Part shown: positions 52,317-60,268 of the stretch, one piece after another | Position numbering within the stretch: the stretch's first letter is position 1 | Layout of the letters: every line of letters starts with the position of its first letter | DNA from: Schaalia turicensis ACS-279-V-Col4 | Lineage (GTDB): Bacteria > Actinomycetota > Actinomycetes > Actinomycetales > Actinomycetaceae | Length of the DNA stretch: 64,000 nt | Assembly: GCF_000296505.1 (NCBI RefSeq) | Contig: NZ_JH815208.1 | Location: 257,003 to 321,002 of the forward strand | Reading direction: 5' to 3' | Notes under the pieces: generated by a model | Told to the model about the DNA's origin: nothing | Seen by the model: the letters and a program-made list of their open reading frames with translations, nothing else | Database searches by the model: none | Made by a program: the position numbers and the translations under genes

Positions 52317-52627
52317 AGCAGTGCTTTCGCTAAAGCCGCAGCCGCTGCGATCACGACCGCGCCCATAATCACAAACCCGATACGGCGCACGTTCTCATTA
52401 CCCATGCCACGCTCATTAGAAACCGCGAGCATAATGCCACCAATAATGAAGCCCACAATCACCGTTGCCCCGGCAATCCACATCAGCCAGTTCAACACCG
52501 TCGACACCTTATCCACCACGCCAGGGGGAGCCACAGGAACCGGGTTGAGCTCCAAACCAGCCAAGCCAGCTACCAAGCGTGCCTTACCCGCACCAATCAG
52601 GGCAGTACCCCTAGAAAAAACCGTCAT
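52313..52627 (-). CDS. VirB2/TrbC-like pilin protein
   Basis: 104 residues with two hydrophobic helices separated by a short polar loop (WLMWIAGATVIVGFIIGGI, NERGMGNEN, IGFVIMGAVVIAAAA), the VirB2 pattern. Small conjugative membrane subunit. Its first base overlaps the previous gene's stop. Confidence 0.8.
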   Translation of the reverse strand: MTVFSRGTALIGAGKARLVAGLAGLELNPVPVAPPGVVDKVSTVLNWLMWIAGATVIVGFIIGGIMLAVSNERGMGNENVRRIGFVIMGAVVIAAAAALAKALL

Positions 52628-53193
52628 CAGACTTCCTTTCCAATCACAGACAAATCTTTCAAAACCTTGCGAACCTCACGCGAAACAGGGGCCTCCCACG
52701 CCAGTTGGGCGCGCCACGCGGCCTGGAACGACACCAGCCACACGCGCGGAAACGCCCCCTCTATCCGCTTACGTAGCTCCACCAGCTCTTTAACTGGCCT
52801 GCCCGGCGCGTCCGCAGACAACACCAAGCCCGCCAACTCCACGCGCTCTACCTGGCCAGAAGCCCACTGGATAGCGGCCGACTGCGCGGCCCGAAGCCCC
52901 ACAAAACTATTGCGAGCAACCACCACCGCGCGAGTAAACCCACTCGGATCAGGCCAACCCACGCCAGCATCGCCAGCGCCAAGAAGCCTCGCCCACGACG
53001 TGGCCCCAGCCCCACCATGAGCAGCAACCACCCACAGCGGACACTCCTGGCCCTGAGCCGAAACAATCGGCAACCCGCCCGTCATCGACACCTGTGCACC
53101 CGGCTTCCACACCCGCGCCCGCACCGGCCTTTCCGGCGCGGGCGACTGCACAGGCATGACAGGCGGGCTAGCCCACGGATTTGCTTCACTCAT
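52627..53193 (-). CDS. P-loop-like protein, first gene of the T4SS operon
   Basis: 188 residues. VVAAHGGAGATSWARLLG resembles a ParA/MinD-type nucleotide loop lacking the Lys. Residues 1-40 are Pro-rich. This type (DUF6668-like) stands first in several actinobacterial transfer operons. Start ATG 53193 with GAAGGGA in front. May regulate or position the machine. Confidence 0.7.
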   Translation of the reverse strand: MSEANPWASPPVMPVQSPAPERPVRARVWKPGAQVSMTGGLPIVSAQGQECPLWVVAAHGGAGATSWARLLGAGDAGVGWPDPSGFTRAVVVARNSFVGLRAAQSAAIQWASGQVERVELAGLVLSADAPGRPVKELVELRKRIEGAFPRVWLVSFQAAWRAQLAWEAPVSREVRKVLKDLSVIGKEV

Positions 53194-53253
53194 GTGCGCT
53201 CCCTTCTACGTACTACGTAGAACGTGCGCACACACCCAAAACAAGGACGAGAA
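53194..53253. promoter_or_regulatory. Divergent ICE control region (site 7)
   Basis: On the minus strand TGTGCGCAC (53232-53224) is followed by GTT and the palindrome CTACGTAGTACGTAG (53206-53220, 7-1-7). This is a variant of the shared operator that faces the T4SS operon. The same region serves the plus-strand gene at 53254. Confidence 0.75.
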
Positions 53254-54360
53254 ATGACCGCCTGGCCACCCATCACCATTACCCAAAACACTGACGGCAC
53301 CATCACCATCGCCAGCGCCGGCATCACCCAAGCCCAACTACCACCAGGGCAAGACGCACAGAGGCAAGCCATGAACGTCGCTGCCTCCATCGCCAAACAC
53401 TACGGGCGCACCCTCCCCGTGACCGCTAGCGGTCCAGACGGCACCTACCACATGAGCATCCACCCAAACGGAGACATAGACACCCACCACACCGACAACG
53501 CGGAAACCCCCACCACCGACAACGCCAGCAATGCCGACAACGCCAGCAATGCCAGCAATGCCGGAGTTGCCAGCAACCTTGCCCGCGACGAACTAGACCA
53601 CACTCAGCCCCTGCCCCAAACCCTGCACAAACAAGCCACCCTTCCACCCCAAAGGCCACCAGAGCCACAAAGAGTAGAAGAAACTATTGACCCAGAGCCT
53701 CAAGGCATTAACAGAAAAACGCCTCAGGAAAAAGCAGAACCTGCAACGCACAACCCAGGTGACAGCACGGATAAGCCGGCCCGAATCAAACGGTTAAAGC
53801 TCATCGTGGCCACACTCATCATCCTCATGACGCTAGCGGTCATATTCAGTGTGCGCATGCTACAACCAGGTGGCGGAAAACCCAGCGAACCAACCGGGCA
53901 GCCAAGCGCGCCGGTTTCGACTCAAGAAACCGACAAACCCACACCCCAGTCTGAGACCCAACCGCAATCAGCACCCTCGCCAGAACCTGCACCCACGCCG
54001 GAACCAGAACCAGCACCAGCACCCGAACCAGAACCCACTCCAGCACCCTCGCCAGAACCTGCACCCACGCCGGCTCCAGCACCAGCCCCAGCCCCAGCAC
54101 CTGCTCCGGCTCCTGCTGGAGTGACATCGATGAACACCTCGGTAAACACCAGTGGTGGAGGGGCCGCGCACTTCTCAATCAGTCTTTCGGGCAGCGGCTA
54201 CGCCACATGCAGCATCAGCATCGGCGGAACAGGTGGGGCGGCAAGCACCTCAATCCCCGGAACCGCATACGCCACCGTTAGTGGCATCCCACTTGGCACA
54301 CAATCGTGGACCACCAGCTGCGACGGCCTAGCAAACTCGGGCACCATCACCATCTACTAA
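53254..54360 (+). CDS. Membrane protein with Pro-rich stalk and beta-rich tip
   Basis: 368 residues. The first 75 are a folded cytosolic part. An Asn/Ala/Ser repeat follows (NASNADNASNASNAGVASN; DNA similar to the repeats around int). A membrane helix comes at about 185-200 (LIVATLIILMTLAVIFSV), then a Pro/Glu/Ala stalk (PEPAPTPEP units) and a Gly/Ser beta-rich end with two cysteines (YATCSIS, TSCDGL). Divergent from the T4SS operon. It may present a contact domain outside the donor wall. Confidence 0.78.
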   Translation: MTAWPPITITQNTDGTITIASAGITQAQLPPGQDAQRQAMNVAASIAKHYGRTLPVTASGPDGTYHMSIHPNGDIDTHHTDNAETPTTDNASNADNASNASNAGVASNLARDELDHTQPLPQTLHKQATLPPQRPPEPQRVEETIDPEPQGINRKTPQEKAEPATHNPGDSTDKPARIKRLKLIVATLIILMTLAVIFSVRMLQPGGGKPSEPTGQPSAPVSTQETDKPTPQSETQPQSAPSPEPAPTPEPEPAPAPEPEPTPAPSPEPAPTPAPAPAPAPAPAPAPAGVTSMNTSVNTSGGGAAHFSISLSGSGYATCSISIGGTGGAASTSIPGTAYATVSGIPLGTQSWTTSCDGLANSGTITIY

Positions 54361-54376
54361 CCGGAGAAACCAACAC

Positions 54377-54649
54377 ATGCAACAACTCGAACACCACAAC
54401 GAATACATCGTCACTTTCGAGGGCACAACCCCCGACCAGGCCGGAAGTAGATACTTCATCGCCCACGACTACGCCACAGCTCAAACCGTGGGAACACAAC
54501 TGGCCTACCAATACGGCTTTGACCCAAACGAAAACAGAATCTTCTACCGCATCCTCATCACCGTCGCCACAAACACGGTCGAAGTAGGACGAGACACCAA
54601 CTACGAAGAAGTCATCCAACAAATCAACGACGAATTCAAACCCCTATAA
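54377..54649 (+). CDS. Hypothetical protein (90 aa)
   Basis: Small alpha/beta protein (YIVTFEGTTPDQAGSRYFIA ... YATAQTVGTQLAY). Starts 16 bases after its neighbour, so same operon. Not recognised. Confidence 0.7.
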   Translation: MQQLEHHNEYIVTFEGTTPDQAGSRYFIAHDYATAQTVGTQLAYQYGFDPNENRIFYRILITVATNTVEVGRDTNYEEVIQQINDEFKPL

Positions 54650-54659
54650 AAACCAAAAA

Positions 54660-54684
54660 GCAGAGTGCCAATTTGGCACTCTGC
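54660..54684. terminator. Bidirectional terminator
   Basis: Arms GCAGAGTGCCAA and complement with a single-base loop, between convergent genes. Confidence 0.88.
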
Positions 54685-54717
54685 CCACACTCCCTATAGT
54701 GGCGTGCATCACATTAA

Positions 54718-55785
54718 CTAGGCTGCGGGGGTAAGAGCCTCAACCACCTCGCGAGCCGCTAACGCTAATGATTCATCATCAGCATCCAAAATACTACCCT
54801 TCACGCCACGGCGAGAGCCAACTAACATCGTCATCCACGCCCTGCCCGCATCCGGGCTCACACCAAGATCAGATAAACGCGGATCAACACCAGCTGCCCG
54901 GTGCCGCCTTGACGCATCATTCACCGCCAGTTCAGCCACGCGAAGCGTGCCCGCCCACGCCAAGGTCTCACTCATACCCGCATCGATCAAGGCCTCAACC
55001 AGTCGAGCAAGCGGGCCGGAAAAATCATCGACCGACACCCACACCTCACCCTCCTGGCCCATACCAGGACGCAAACCCATCTCAGGCATCATCGCTGGCT
55101 CCACCAGCTCCTCCACGCCACGAGCATCATCACGAGCAAAACAACGCCGGTTCACAATCGTTGTCCACACCGCCCACGGGCTCAAAGCCTCAACAAGCTG
55201 CTCAGTGCACGTTATCGCCACCTCCCACGCGATCCCATACGTGTCACACGCCGCTTCGGAATACGACATGCCCGAAAACTGCATACCCCTTGAAATCGCG
55301 CTAGAAAACTGGCGCGCACCCACCTGGTGCAACGTCGCCGCCAAACACTGAGCCGCAGCCCCACGCCAACCCTCAGACGCGGCCTGCTCAAGAGTCCTGC
55401 GCAAACCCTCATTATCCGAAATACGCAAAGCCACAGTGCTCTCGCACGCCTGAGCGCCCGACTCAACTACTACCCCAGCCTCGCGAACATCATTACTGAC
55501 AATCGCTTGGCTACGAGTAGTCACCCAATGCAAAACAAACCTTGACGAAGCCTGCTTACCGCCCCGATAGCGCATCTTTCGAGAAAGCACGCCGCGCTCC
55601 TCCAACCCAGCTAACGCGCGAAACACGCTACGGCGCGCCACGCCCGTAGCCTCCACCAGGTGCTCAACCGCGCAAATCACCACGCCCCGAGCATCAGCCA
55701 AACGGGCAAGCTCAAACAACACCAGCGACTGCGACGGGGTTAAACCCTTCACGCCACGCGCCCACACCGGCCACGACACACTCAC
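54718..55785 (-). CDS. Winged-helix protein 4 of a tandem array
   Basis: 355 residues. Residues 1-75 are a winged helix (GLTPSQSLVLFELARLADARG, then HLVEATGVARRSVFRALAGLEERGVL), followed by a large helical domain. It starts like the three upstream genes (S-x-x-x-V-W-A, then K/S-LVL-x-x-LA). Replication initiation or regulation of the element is likely, unproven. Overlaps its neighbour by 4 bases. Confidence 0.75.
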   Translation of the reverse strand: MSVSWPVWARGVKGLTPSQSLVLFELARLADARGVVICAVEHLVEATGVARRSVFRALAGLEERGVLSRKMRYRGGKQASSRFVLHWVTTRSQAIVSNDVREAGVVVESGAQACESTVALRISDNEGLRRTLEQAASEGWRGAAAQCLAATLHQVGARQFSSAISRGMQFSGMSYSEAACDTYGIAWEVAITCTEQLVEALSPWAVWTTIVNRRCFARDDARGVEELVEPAMMPEMGLRPGMGQEGEVWVSVDDFSGPLARLVEALIDAGMSETLAWAGTLRVAELAVNDASRRHRAAGVDPRLSDLGVSPDAGRAWMTMLVGSRRGVKGSILDADDESLALAAREVVEALTPAA

Positions 55786-56876
55786 GCCGACTCACCACCC
55801 AGCAAGACAGCGTGACGCTCCTGCGCCAAATGCAACTGCTCCACGCGAGACGCCTCCGGGTTCTCAGACACAACCTGGCTCCACGCCTGATCCCACAACG
55901 GATCAACATCCCCAGGCTCAACCTGAGCCGCAAGAGCCTCAATGCGCTCTTGACGCGCGCGCTCCGCCTGGCGCTCACGCTCACGACGCACACGCGGATC
56001 CTCATCCGCACTACGCGCCGGGGGCTGGCCCTTGAGCACATTCGCCCGAAGCCTGTAACACACCAAGGCCGGCAAACGACCAACATTGGGCGGCAAAGCC
56101 TGATCCATCACCTGGCGAATCTGGGCCGGTTGCCAACCCGCGTCCACGCACTCACGCAACACCCGCGTGACCGCAACAGCGCCCGTAGCATCCAGCACCC
56201 TCAAGGGCGGTGGCAGGCACTCCGCGATCAACTCCGCATCCGCCACCCCCAACGGCGAATCAATCTCGACTTCCACACCAGACCCAACCGAACCAAAAAA
56301 CTCACCCTCGCACCCCACAGGCGCTTCCTCGTGTGTAGGTTCGGTTTGGTTAGGTTTGGTTTGGTGGTTTATTTGGGGGTTATATGTACATATGGGTGCA
56401 ACCTGTTGCATCTGTGGACTACCCGAATTTGCATCTGTGGAACCCCTATCGTCTCCACATGTGCAAGATTTGCATGTGTGGCCACAACCGCTACATTCCG
56501 CCGAAAAGTCCACATGTGCAAGATTTGCATCTGTGGACTCAGCAGACTCAGCGAAGTTACCCTCCACCTCCAAATGCAGACGATACGTCGTGCCCGACCG
56601 GTGCTTATGCGCGGACTTATCCGCACACGCACCCGACTGATCCCCGCACCACGAATAACGCGGAACACGTGAAATGAGCCCACACTCATCCAGCGTCTTT
56701 AAATGCGACGCCACACTCCGCAAAGAACACTCCGCACGCTGAGCAATCTCCTCACGCGAACGCCACGTCTCATCCTCGTCGTTAGCGAACTCCGCCAACG
56801 CCAACAACACCAGTTTCTCGCCCTGCCCAAGACCCTTAATCCGATCAAACGCCCACGCAACAGCCCTGAAACTCAC
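55782..56876 (-). CDS. Winged-helix protein 3 of the array, with Cys-rich middle
   Basis: 364 residues. Amino-terminal winged helix (AVAWAFDRIKGLGQGEKLVLL, EEIAQRAECSLRSVASHL). A Cys-rich section at residues about 125-150 (CSGCGHTCKSCTCGD) may bind metal. A low-complexity Asn/Gln/Thr section follows, then a carboxyl helical domain (VLRECVDAGWQPAQIRQVMD) typical of actinobacterial plasmid replication proteins. Best candidate for the element's replication initiator. Confidence 0.75.
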   Translation of the reverse strand: MSFRAVAWAFDRIKGLGQGEKLVLLALAEFANDEDETWRSREEIAQRAECSLRSVASHLKTLDECGLISRVPRYSWCGDQSGACADKSAHKHRSGTTYRLHLEVEGNFAESAESTDANLAHVDFSAECSGCGHTCKSCTCGDDRGSTDANSGSPQMQQVAPICTYNPQINHQTKPNQTEPTHEEAPVGCEGEFFGSVGSGVEVEIDSPLGVADAELIAECLPPPLRVLDATGAVAVTRVLRECVDAGWQPAQIRQVMDQALPPNVGRLPALVCYRLRANVLKGQPPARSADEDPRVRRERERQAERARQERIEALAAQVEPGDVDPLWDQAWSQVVSENPEASRVEQLHLAQERHAVLLGGESA

Positions 56877-57157
56877 AGCCCATCACTCCCCACCATCACC
56901 TGACACAACGTGGGAAAGCGCTCCGCTTCAATATCCGAGCCATCCATCTTGATAAGCCCAAGCTCACGAAGATGGACCAAAGCACCTTTCACATCATCAA
57001 CACTTGAACGCGACCGGCGAGCTGGACGCTCAAGCGAGCGCAACAACATCCAGCCGTCCTCGCCAGCATCATCAGCCAAAGACAACAAGACCATCTTTTC
57101 GAGCACATCAATACCGTCGGTTAAACCAAACGCCCACTCAATCGCTTCCAAACTCAC
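56873..57157 (-). CDS. Winged-helix protein 2 of the array
   Basis: 94 residues, winged helix only (AIEWAFGLTDGIDVLEKMVLL, then SSVDDVKGALVHLRELGLI). 4-base overlaps on both sides. Same fold as its neighbours but no carboxyl domain. Confidence 0.72.
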   Translation of the reverse strand: MSLEAIEWAFGLTDGIDVLEKMVLLSLADDAGEDGWMLLRSLERPARRSRSSVDDVKGALVHLRELGLIKMDGSDIEAERFPTLCQVMVGSDGL

Positions 57158-57420
57158 AACGCGCCGCCTAACAGCAAGCGGGCTGACCAGCAGCCCGAAT
57201 CAGACCACCGCCGAGCCTCAATAAGACCCGAACGCTCTAAAGAAGAAATAGACGCTTCCACACGAGACAAGCTCAAACCCGTCACACCCGACACCAACGC
57301 CGGATCAACACGAACAGCACCATCGCCATCCGCCTTCCACGCCAACCGAAGCAAAACCAACTTGTCACTCAACCGACGACACTCAACCCGCCAAGCCCAC
57401 TGAACAGCCTCAGCACTCAC
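57154..57420 (-). CDS. Winged-helix protein 1 of the array
   Basis: 88 residues from GTG 57420 (AEAVQWAWRVECRRLSDKLV, SLSRVEASISSLERSGLIEA). The start overlaps the end of the preceding gene by 11 bases. An upstream frame to 57474 belongs to the repeated junction and is not preferred. Confidence 0.7.
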   Translation of the reverse strand: MSAEAVQWAWRVECRRLSDKLVLLRLAWKADGDGAVRVDPALVSGVTGLSLSRVEASISSLERSGLIEARRWSDSGCWSARLLLGGAL

Positions 57421-57706
57421 CAGACCCACCACCAGACAGAACGGCCTCACCGCTTGCAATAACGCCTGTGTCAAGACTTATCGCCAAATCAATACGCGTT
57501 GAGTACTCCATAATGCTTGCGCCCGCAGTGCACATACGACCGGCCAGCGCTTGAATCTCGCGGAGGGCTTTCTCGTCTTTGATAGCCCATACGAGGTCAT
57601 ACAACTTACTAATCGCGCTGGCCGTATCCTCGGTTTCCCGCACCGCATCGCGCAACGAAGCGATAAGGCTCTCGTATGACTCCCGGCTTGGTTTATTCGG
57701 CATCAT
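57410..57706 (-). CDS. Hypothetical protein between Xis and the winged-helix array
   Basis: 98 residues, helical (LIASLRDAVRETEDTASAIS, LVWAIKDEKALREIQALAG). Overlaps both neighbours. Its last residues (EAVLSGGGSGEC) repeat those of the Xis-like protein (EAVLSGGGFDDAE), because of a 26-bp DNA repeat at the gene junctions. Unknown. Confidence 0.65.
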   Translation of the reverse strand: MMPNKPSRESYESLIASLRDAVRETEDTASAISKLYDLVWAIKDEKALREIQALAGRMCTAGASIMEYSTRIDLAISLDTGVIASGEAVLSGGGSGEC

Positions 57707-57735
57707 CAAACCCACCGCCAGACAGAACGGCCTCA
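57424..57735. repeat. 26-bp direct repeat at two gene junctions
   Basis: 57424-57449 and 57710-57735 match in 25 of 26 bases and encode the same carboxyl motif EAVLSGGG in two consecutive genes. This indicates that the genes arose by tandem duplication or cassette insertion. Confidence 0.85.
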
Positions 57736-57941
57736 TTGCGGACGGGAACGCGCGTCATTAGCTTCTCAATGTCTGCCCGCTCAAAAAAGCGTCGCCCGCC
57801 CGGATCTTCTATATAGGGCACTTTGCGTTCGCGCGCCCAGCGCATTAGGCGCGAATAACTCGTGTGAGGCAAAAGTGCAGCCGCTTCACGACCAGTGAGC
57901 AGATCATCCCATTTCAATGCAGATGTGCGTTTTTCGTACAT
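57693..57941 (-). CDS. Excisionase-like (MerR/AlpA-type) protein
   Basis: 82 residues. Single winged helix with LLTGREAAALLPHTSYSRLMRW and RKVPYIEDPGGRRFFERADIEKLM, as in Xis/AlpA helix-turn-helix_17 proteins. Next to the right end of the element and divergent from the XRE gene. It may steer the integrase to excision. Start at 57941 or 57947. Confidence 0.8.
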   Translation of the reverse strand: MYEKRTSALKWDDLLTGREAAALLPHTSYSRLMRWARERKVPYIEDPGGRRFFERADIEKLMTRVPVRNEAVLSGGGFDDAE

Positions 57942-58019
57942 ATGCACAACTTACAAACCGTGTAGATGATTGTCAATGTTTTACTTGCGCATATTTCGTT
58001 CACTTGATACACTGGAAGC

Positions 58020-58364
58020 ATGGCAGACGATGTAATCGATTTTGACAGAGCAATTGGCATGACTGTTGCTCAGTACATGTTCCTGCACAGCGAAACGCGG
58101 AGTGACTTGGGGCAACTTCTGGGCGTAACTGGTCAAAATATTTCGCGCAGACTGCATGGGTACGCAAAGTGGTCTGCCGAAGAATTACTTACGATTGCCA
58201 CTAACTACGGGCTAACACCTAACGACCTAATGCCAACAAGGGGAGTAGATGGAAGCTGGATACCGGCTCCATTCGTCCCCGGAAACGCGAAAACCCCCGC
58301 TCTCGCGGGGGCAACTCAGAGCCACCTGTGGGAATCGAACCCACGACCTATTCATTACGAGTGA
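58020..58364 (+). CDS. XRE-type regulator whose last codons are attR
   Basis: 114 residues. Helix-turn-helix at about 22-60 (LGQLLGVTGQNISRRLHG). The end (SHLWESNPRPIHYE) is just the tRNA-Thr/att sequence, and the stop TGA comes from the chromosome side. After excision the frame would run through attP into the integrase gene. It is divergent from xis, in a 78-base shared promoter gap, and probably controls excision and int. Confidence 0.82.
   Translation: MADDVIDFDRAIGMTVAQYMFLHSETRSDLGQLLGVTGQNISRRLHGYAKWSAEELLTIATNYGLTPNDLMPTRGVDGSWIPAPFVPGNAKTPALAGATQSHLWESNPRPIHYE
58319..58358. repeat. attR (40-bp direct repeat)
   Basis: Identical to 22436-22475. Here it is the 3' half of the intact tRNA-Thr. 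Confidence 0.95.
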
Positions 58365-58392
58365 ATCGCTCTGCCGACTGAGCTAAGGTGGC
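58320..58392 (-). tRNA. tRNA-Thr (CGT), ICE attachment gene
   Basis: Minus strand cloverleaf: acceptor GCCACCT pairs with AGGTGGC, anticodon loop CTCGTAA gives CGT, T-arm GGGTTCGATTCCC. The gene stays whole because the element enters at its 3' end. Confidence 0.97.
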
Positions 58393-58573
58393 CTGTCCGC
58401 AATCCCCACAGGGGCGTTCGGACAACGGTATAACCATAGTGTGCGCCACGGGTTTGCCGCAAATGACTACCCAGATTAACCGTTTGGATATTCCTCACAT
58501 GCGAGGCCGCCCGCAATCCGACGACCATCCCACCCGGGGGCGGAGCCGATCGGCCTCGTGAATCAGGAGGCGG

Positions 58574-60220
58574 TCACGAACAACTCAAACCGTTGGCCGG
58601 AACTCTCCCGTCGACCAAGTAGCCTTCGACTGCATCCACCACGCACGTACTGGCCTTCTTCGAATAGGCGGTGTGCGACCAGCCTTCAACCGAGACCAGC
58701 ACACCGGACTCCAACTGAGACGCCAAGTTCTGCGCCATCACATACGGAGTCGCAGGATCATGCGTCGTCCCCACCACGACAATCGGCGCGGCACCCTTCG
58801 CACTCACCGGCTGGCGAGCCGCATGATCAGTCGGCCACGCACTCAGACCGGCCGACGCATACCCCGCATCCGCGCCGAAGACCGGGAGTGTATCAGCCAG
58901 TTTCTCAGCGGCCTGCGCCCACTCTTCCGGGGTGCCAACCGGCTCATAATCAGCGTTATTCACCGCGATCAACGCATCCATCGAATTCGACGCGAACGTA
59001 CCATCATCCTGGCGCTCACTGGACAAGTCCGCGATATACAGCAACTGCGAACCGTCGCTATCCTGTACCGCCTGGCGCACCGCCTCGGTGAGGACAGAAT
59101 ACGAATCGGACGAATACAAGCCCGTAATAATTCCCGTCAACGCCAAATTACGCGTCAACGGACGGTCAGGATCCGAAGTCTCAAGTGGCTGATCCGCGAC
59201 AGCATCAAGAAAGGCCACAAGATCAGCGACCGCGTCATTAACGCTTCCGCTGAACGGGCAATCCTTCCCCGCAACACATTCTTCAAGCCAATGGCGCGCG
59301 GACGCTTCAAAACCTTCCATCTGAAGATCCGACACCTGGTTGATATCCATCGCTGGATCAATCGCACCATCAAGAACGAAACGCCCCACCTTGTCAGCGA
59401 ACATATCGGCGTAGAGCGCGCCAACGAACGTGCCGTAGGAATACCCAAGGTAGTTCAGCTTCTCTTGACCAAGAATTGCACGAGCCATGTCGAAATCCTT
59501 CGCCACGGACACCGTATCGATGTGCTTGTAGACGTTCCCGGACAGTTGCTGGCAACCATCGGCGATCCTGGCGCTCAGCTTTTCGGCGTGCGCGATGATC
59601 TCAGCAGGATCCATAGTGCGACCGGAGACACCTTCGCCAGCAGTCCCACCATCGCCCAGCGTGCCATCCGTCGCGTAGGCATCACGCTGGGCATCCGTCA
59701 TACAGATCGCGGGGGACGAGGCGCCAACGCCACGAGGATCCAGAGCAACGATGTCATAAGTCTTCACAACCGCATCGCCCAAACCGTCGTTTACTTGGCC
59801 GACCAGTGACGACACGGCAGCGCCACCCGGACCACCAAGATTGTAGAAAAGCGCCGGAGCATCCTCGACCCGACTGCGATGCACTGCGATCGACAGCGTA
59901 ATTTGCTCGCCCGAGGGCTCGTCCCAGTCCAGTGGCGCGTACAGCGTTGCGCACTGATAGTTCTGCGGATCGGAAGGAGGCACCGACGAACCGTCGGAAA
60001 TCTGTTGTGTCGAGCAATCGCCCCAGTTGATTGTCTGACGATAGAAATCATCGACCGATGTGCCCGAAACGGCGTTCGGTTCGGAGGGGCGGATGGAGCT
60101 CTCGGAATAGCGGAAGCTGTTAATCAGGAGCATTGCCGCGTTCACGATGAACGGCAACGCCAAGACAACGACGCCAACAATCGCAACAATCGCTATTCGA
60201 CGCTTCGACTTCACAATCAT
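58574..60220 (-). CDS. Secreted alpha/beta-hydrolase, TAP-family (tripeptidyl aminopeptidase-like)
   Basis: 548 residues with an amino-terminal membrane/signal segment (RIAIVAIVGVVVLALPFIVN). LFYNLGGPGGAA forms the oxyanion region. The nucleophile Ser is in NYLGYSYGTFVGALYADMF, Asp in VVGTTHDPATPYVMAQ, and His in EGWSHTAYSKKA. The TAP-type carboxyl domain is complete with several cysteines. Hydrolysis of peptides or esters outside the cell is expected. Confidence 0.9.
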   Translation of the reverse strand: MIVKSKRRIAIVAIVGVVVLALPFIVNAAMLLINSFRYSESSIRPSEPNAVSGTSVDDFYRQTINWGDCSTQQISDGSSVPPSDPQNYQCATLYAPLDWDEPSGEQITLSIAVHRSRVEDAPALFYNLGGPGGAAVSSLVGQVNDGLGDAVVKTYDIVALDPRGVGASSPAICMTDAQRDAYATDGTLGDGGTAGEGVSGRTMDPAEIIAHAEKLSARIADGCQQLSGNVYKHIDTVSVAKDFDMARAILGQEKLNYLGYSYGTFVGALYADMFADKVGRFVLDGAIDPAMDINQVSDLQMEGFEASARHWLEECVAGKDCPFSGSVNDAVADLVAFLDAVADQPLETSDPDRPLTRNLALTGIITGLYSSDSYSVLTEAVRQAVQDSDGSQLLYIADLSSERQDDGTFASNSMDALIAVNNADYEPVGTPEEWAQAAEKLADTLPVFGADAGYASAGLSAWPTDHAARQPVSAKGAAPIVVVGTTHDPATPYVMAQNLASQLESGVLVSVEGWSHTAYSKKASTCVVDAVEGYLVDGRVPANGLSCS

Positions 60221-60268
60221 AGGACAAGGATATGGGAGTCCTCGTCGGAGTGAGTGCTTGGGCTGACG

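Larger units (their letters stand above)
22436..58358. mobile_element. 35.9-kb integrative and conjugative element in tRNA-Thr
   Basis: The element lies between identical 40-bp repeats, the right one being the 3' half of an intact tRNA-Thr. It has its own integrase, Xis-like protein, XRE regulator, partition genes, oriT candidate with MobC and relaxase, and a complete-looking Gram-positive T4SS operon with coupling protein. It also has cargo and three toxin-antitoxin systems. The flanking gene order on either side is core chromosome. It contains an IS256-family copy in parA. T4SS genes show no visible lesions, so it may be transferable. Confidence 0.93.

Noticed and set aside
55812..56672. 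286-residue plus-strand frame opposite the replication-like genes
   Set aside because: Arg/His/Thr-rich antisense shadow without a ribosome-binding site; the minus-strand frame has clear domains.
58300..58364. Peptide SHLWESNPRPIHY as a conserved protein motif
   Set aside because: It is the translation of tRNA-Thr/att DNA, a common false peptide.
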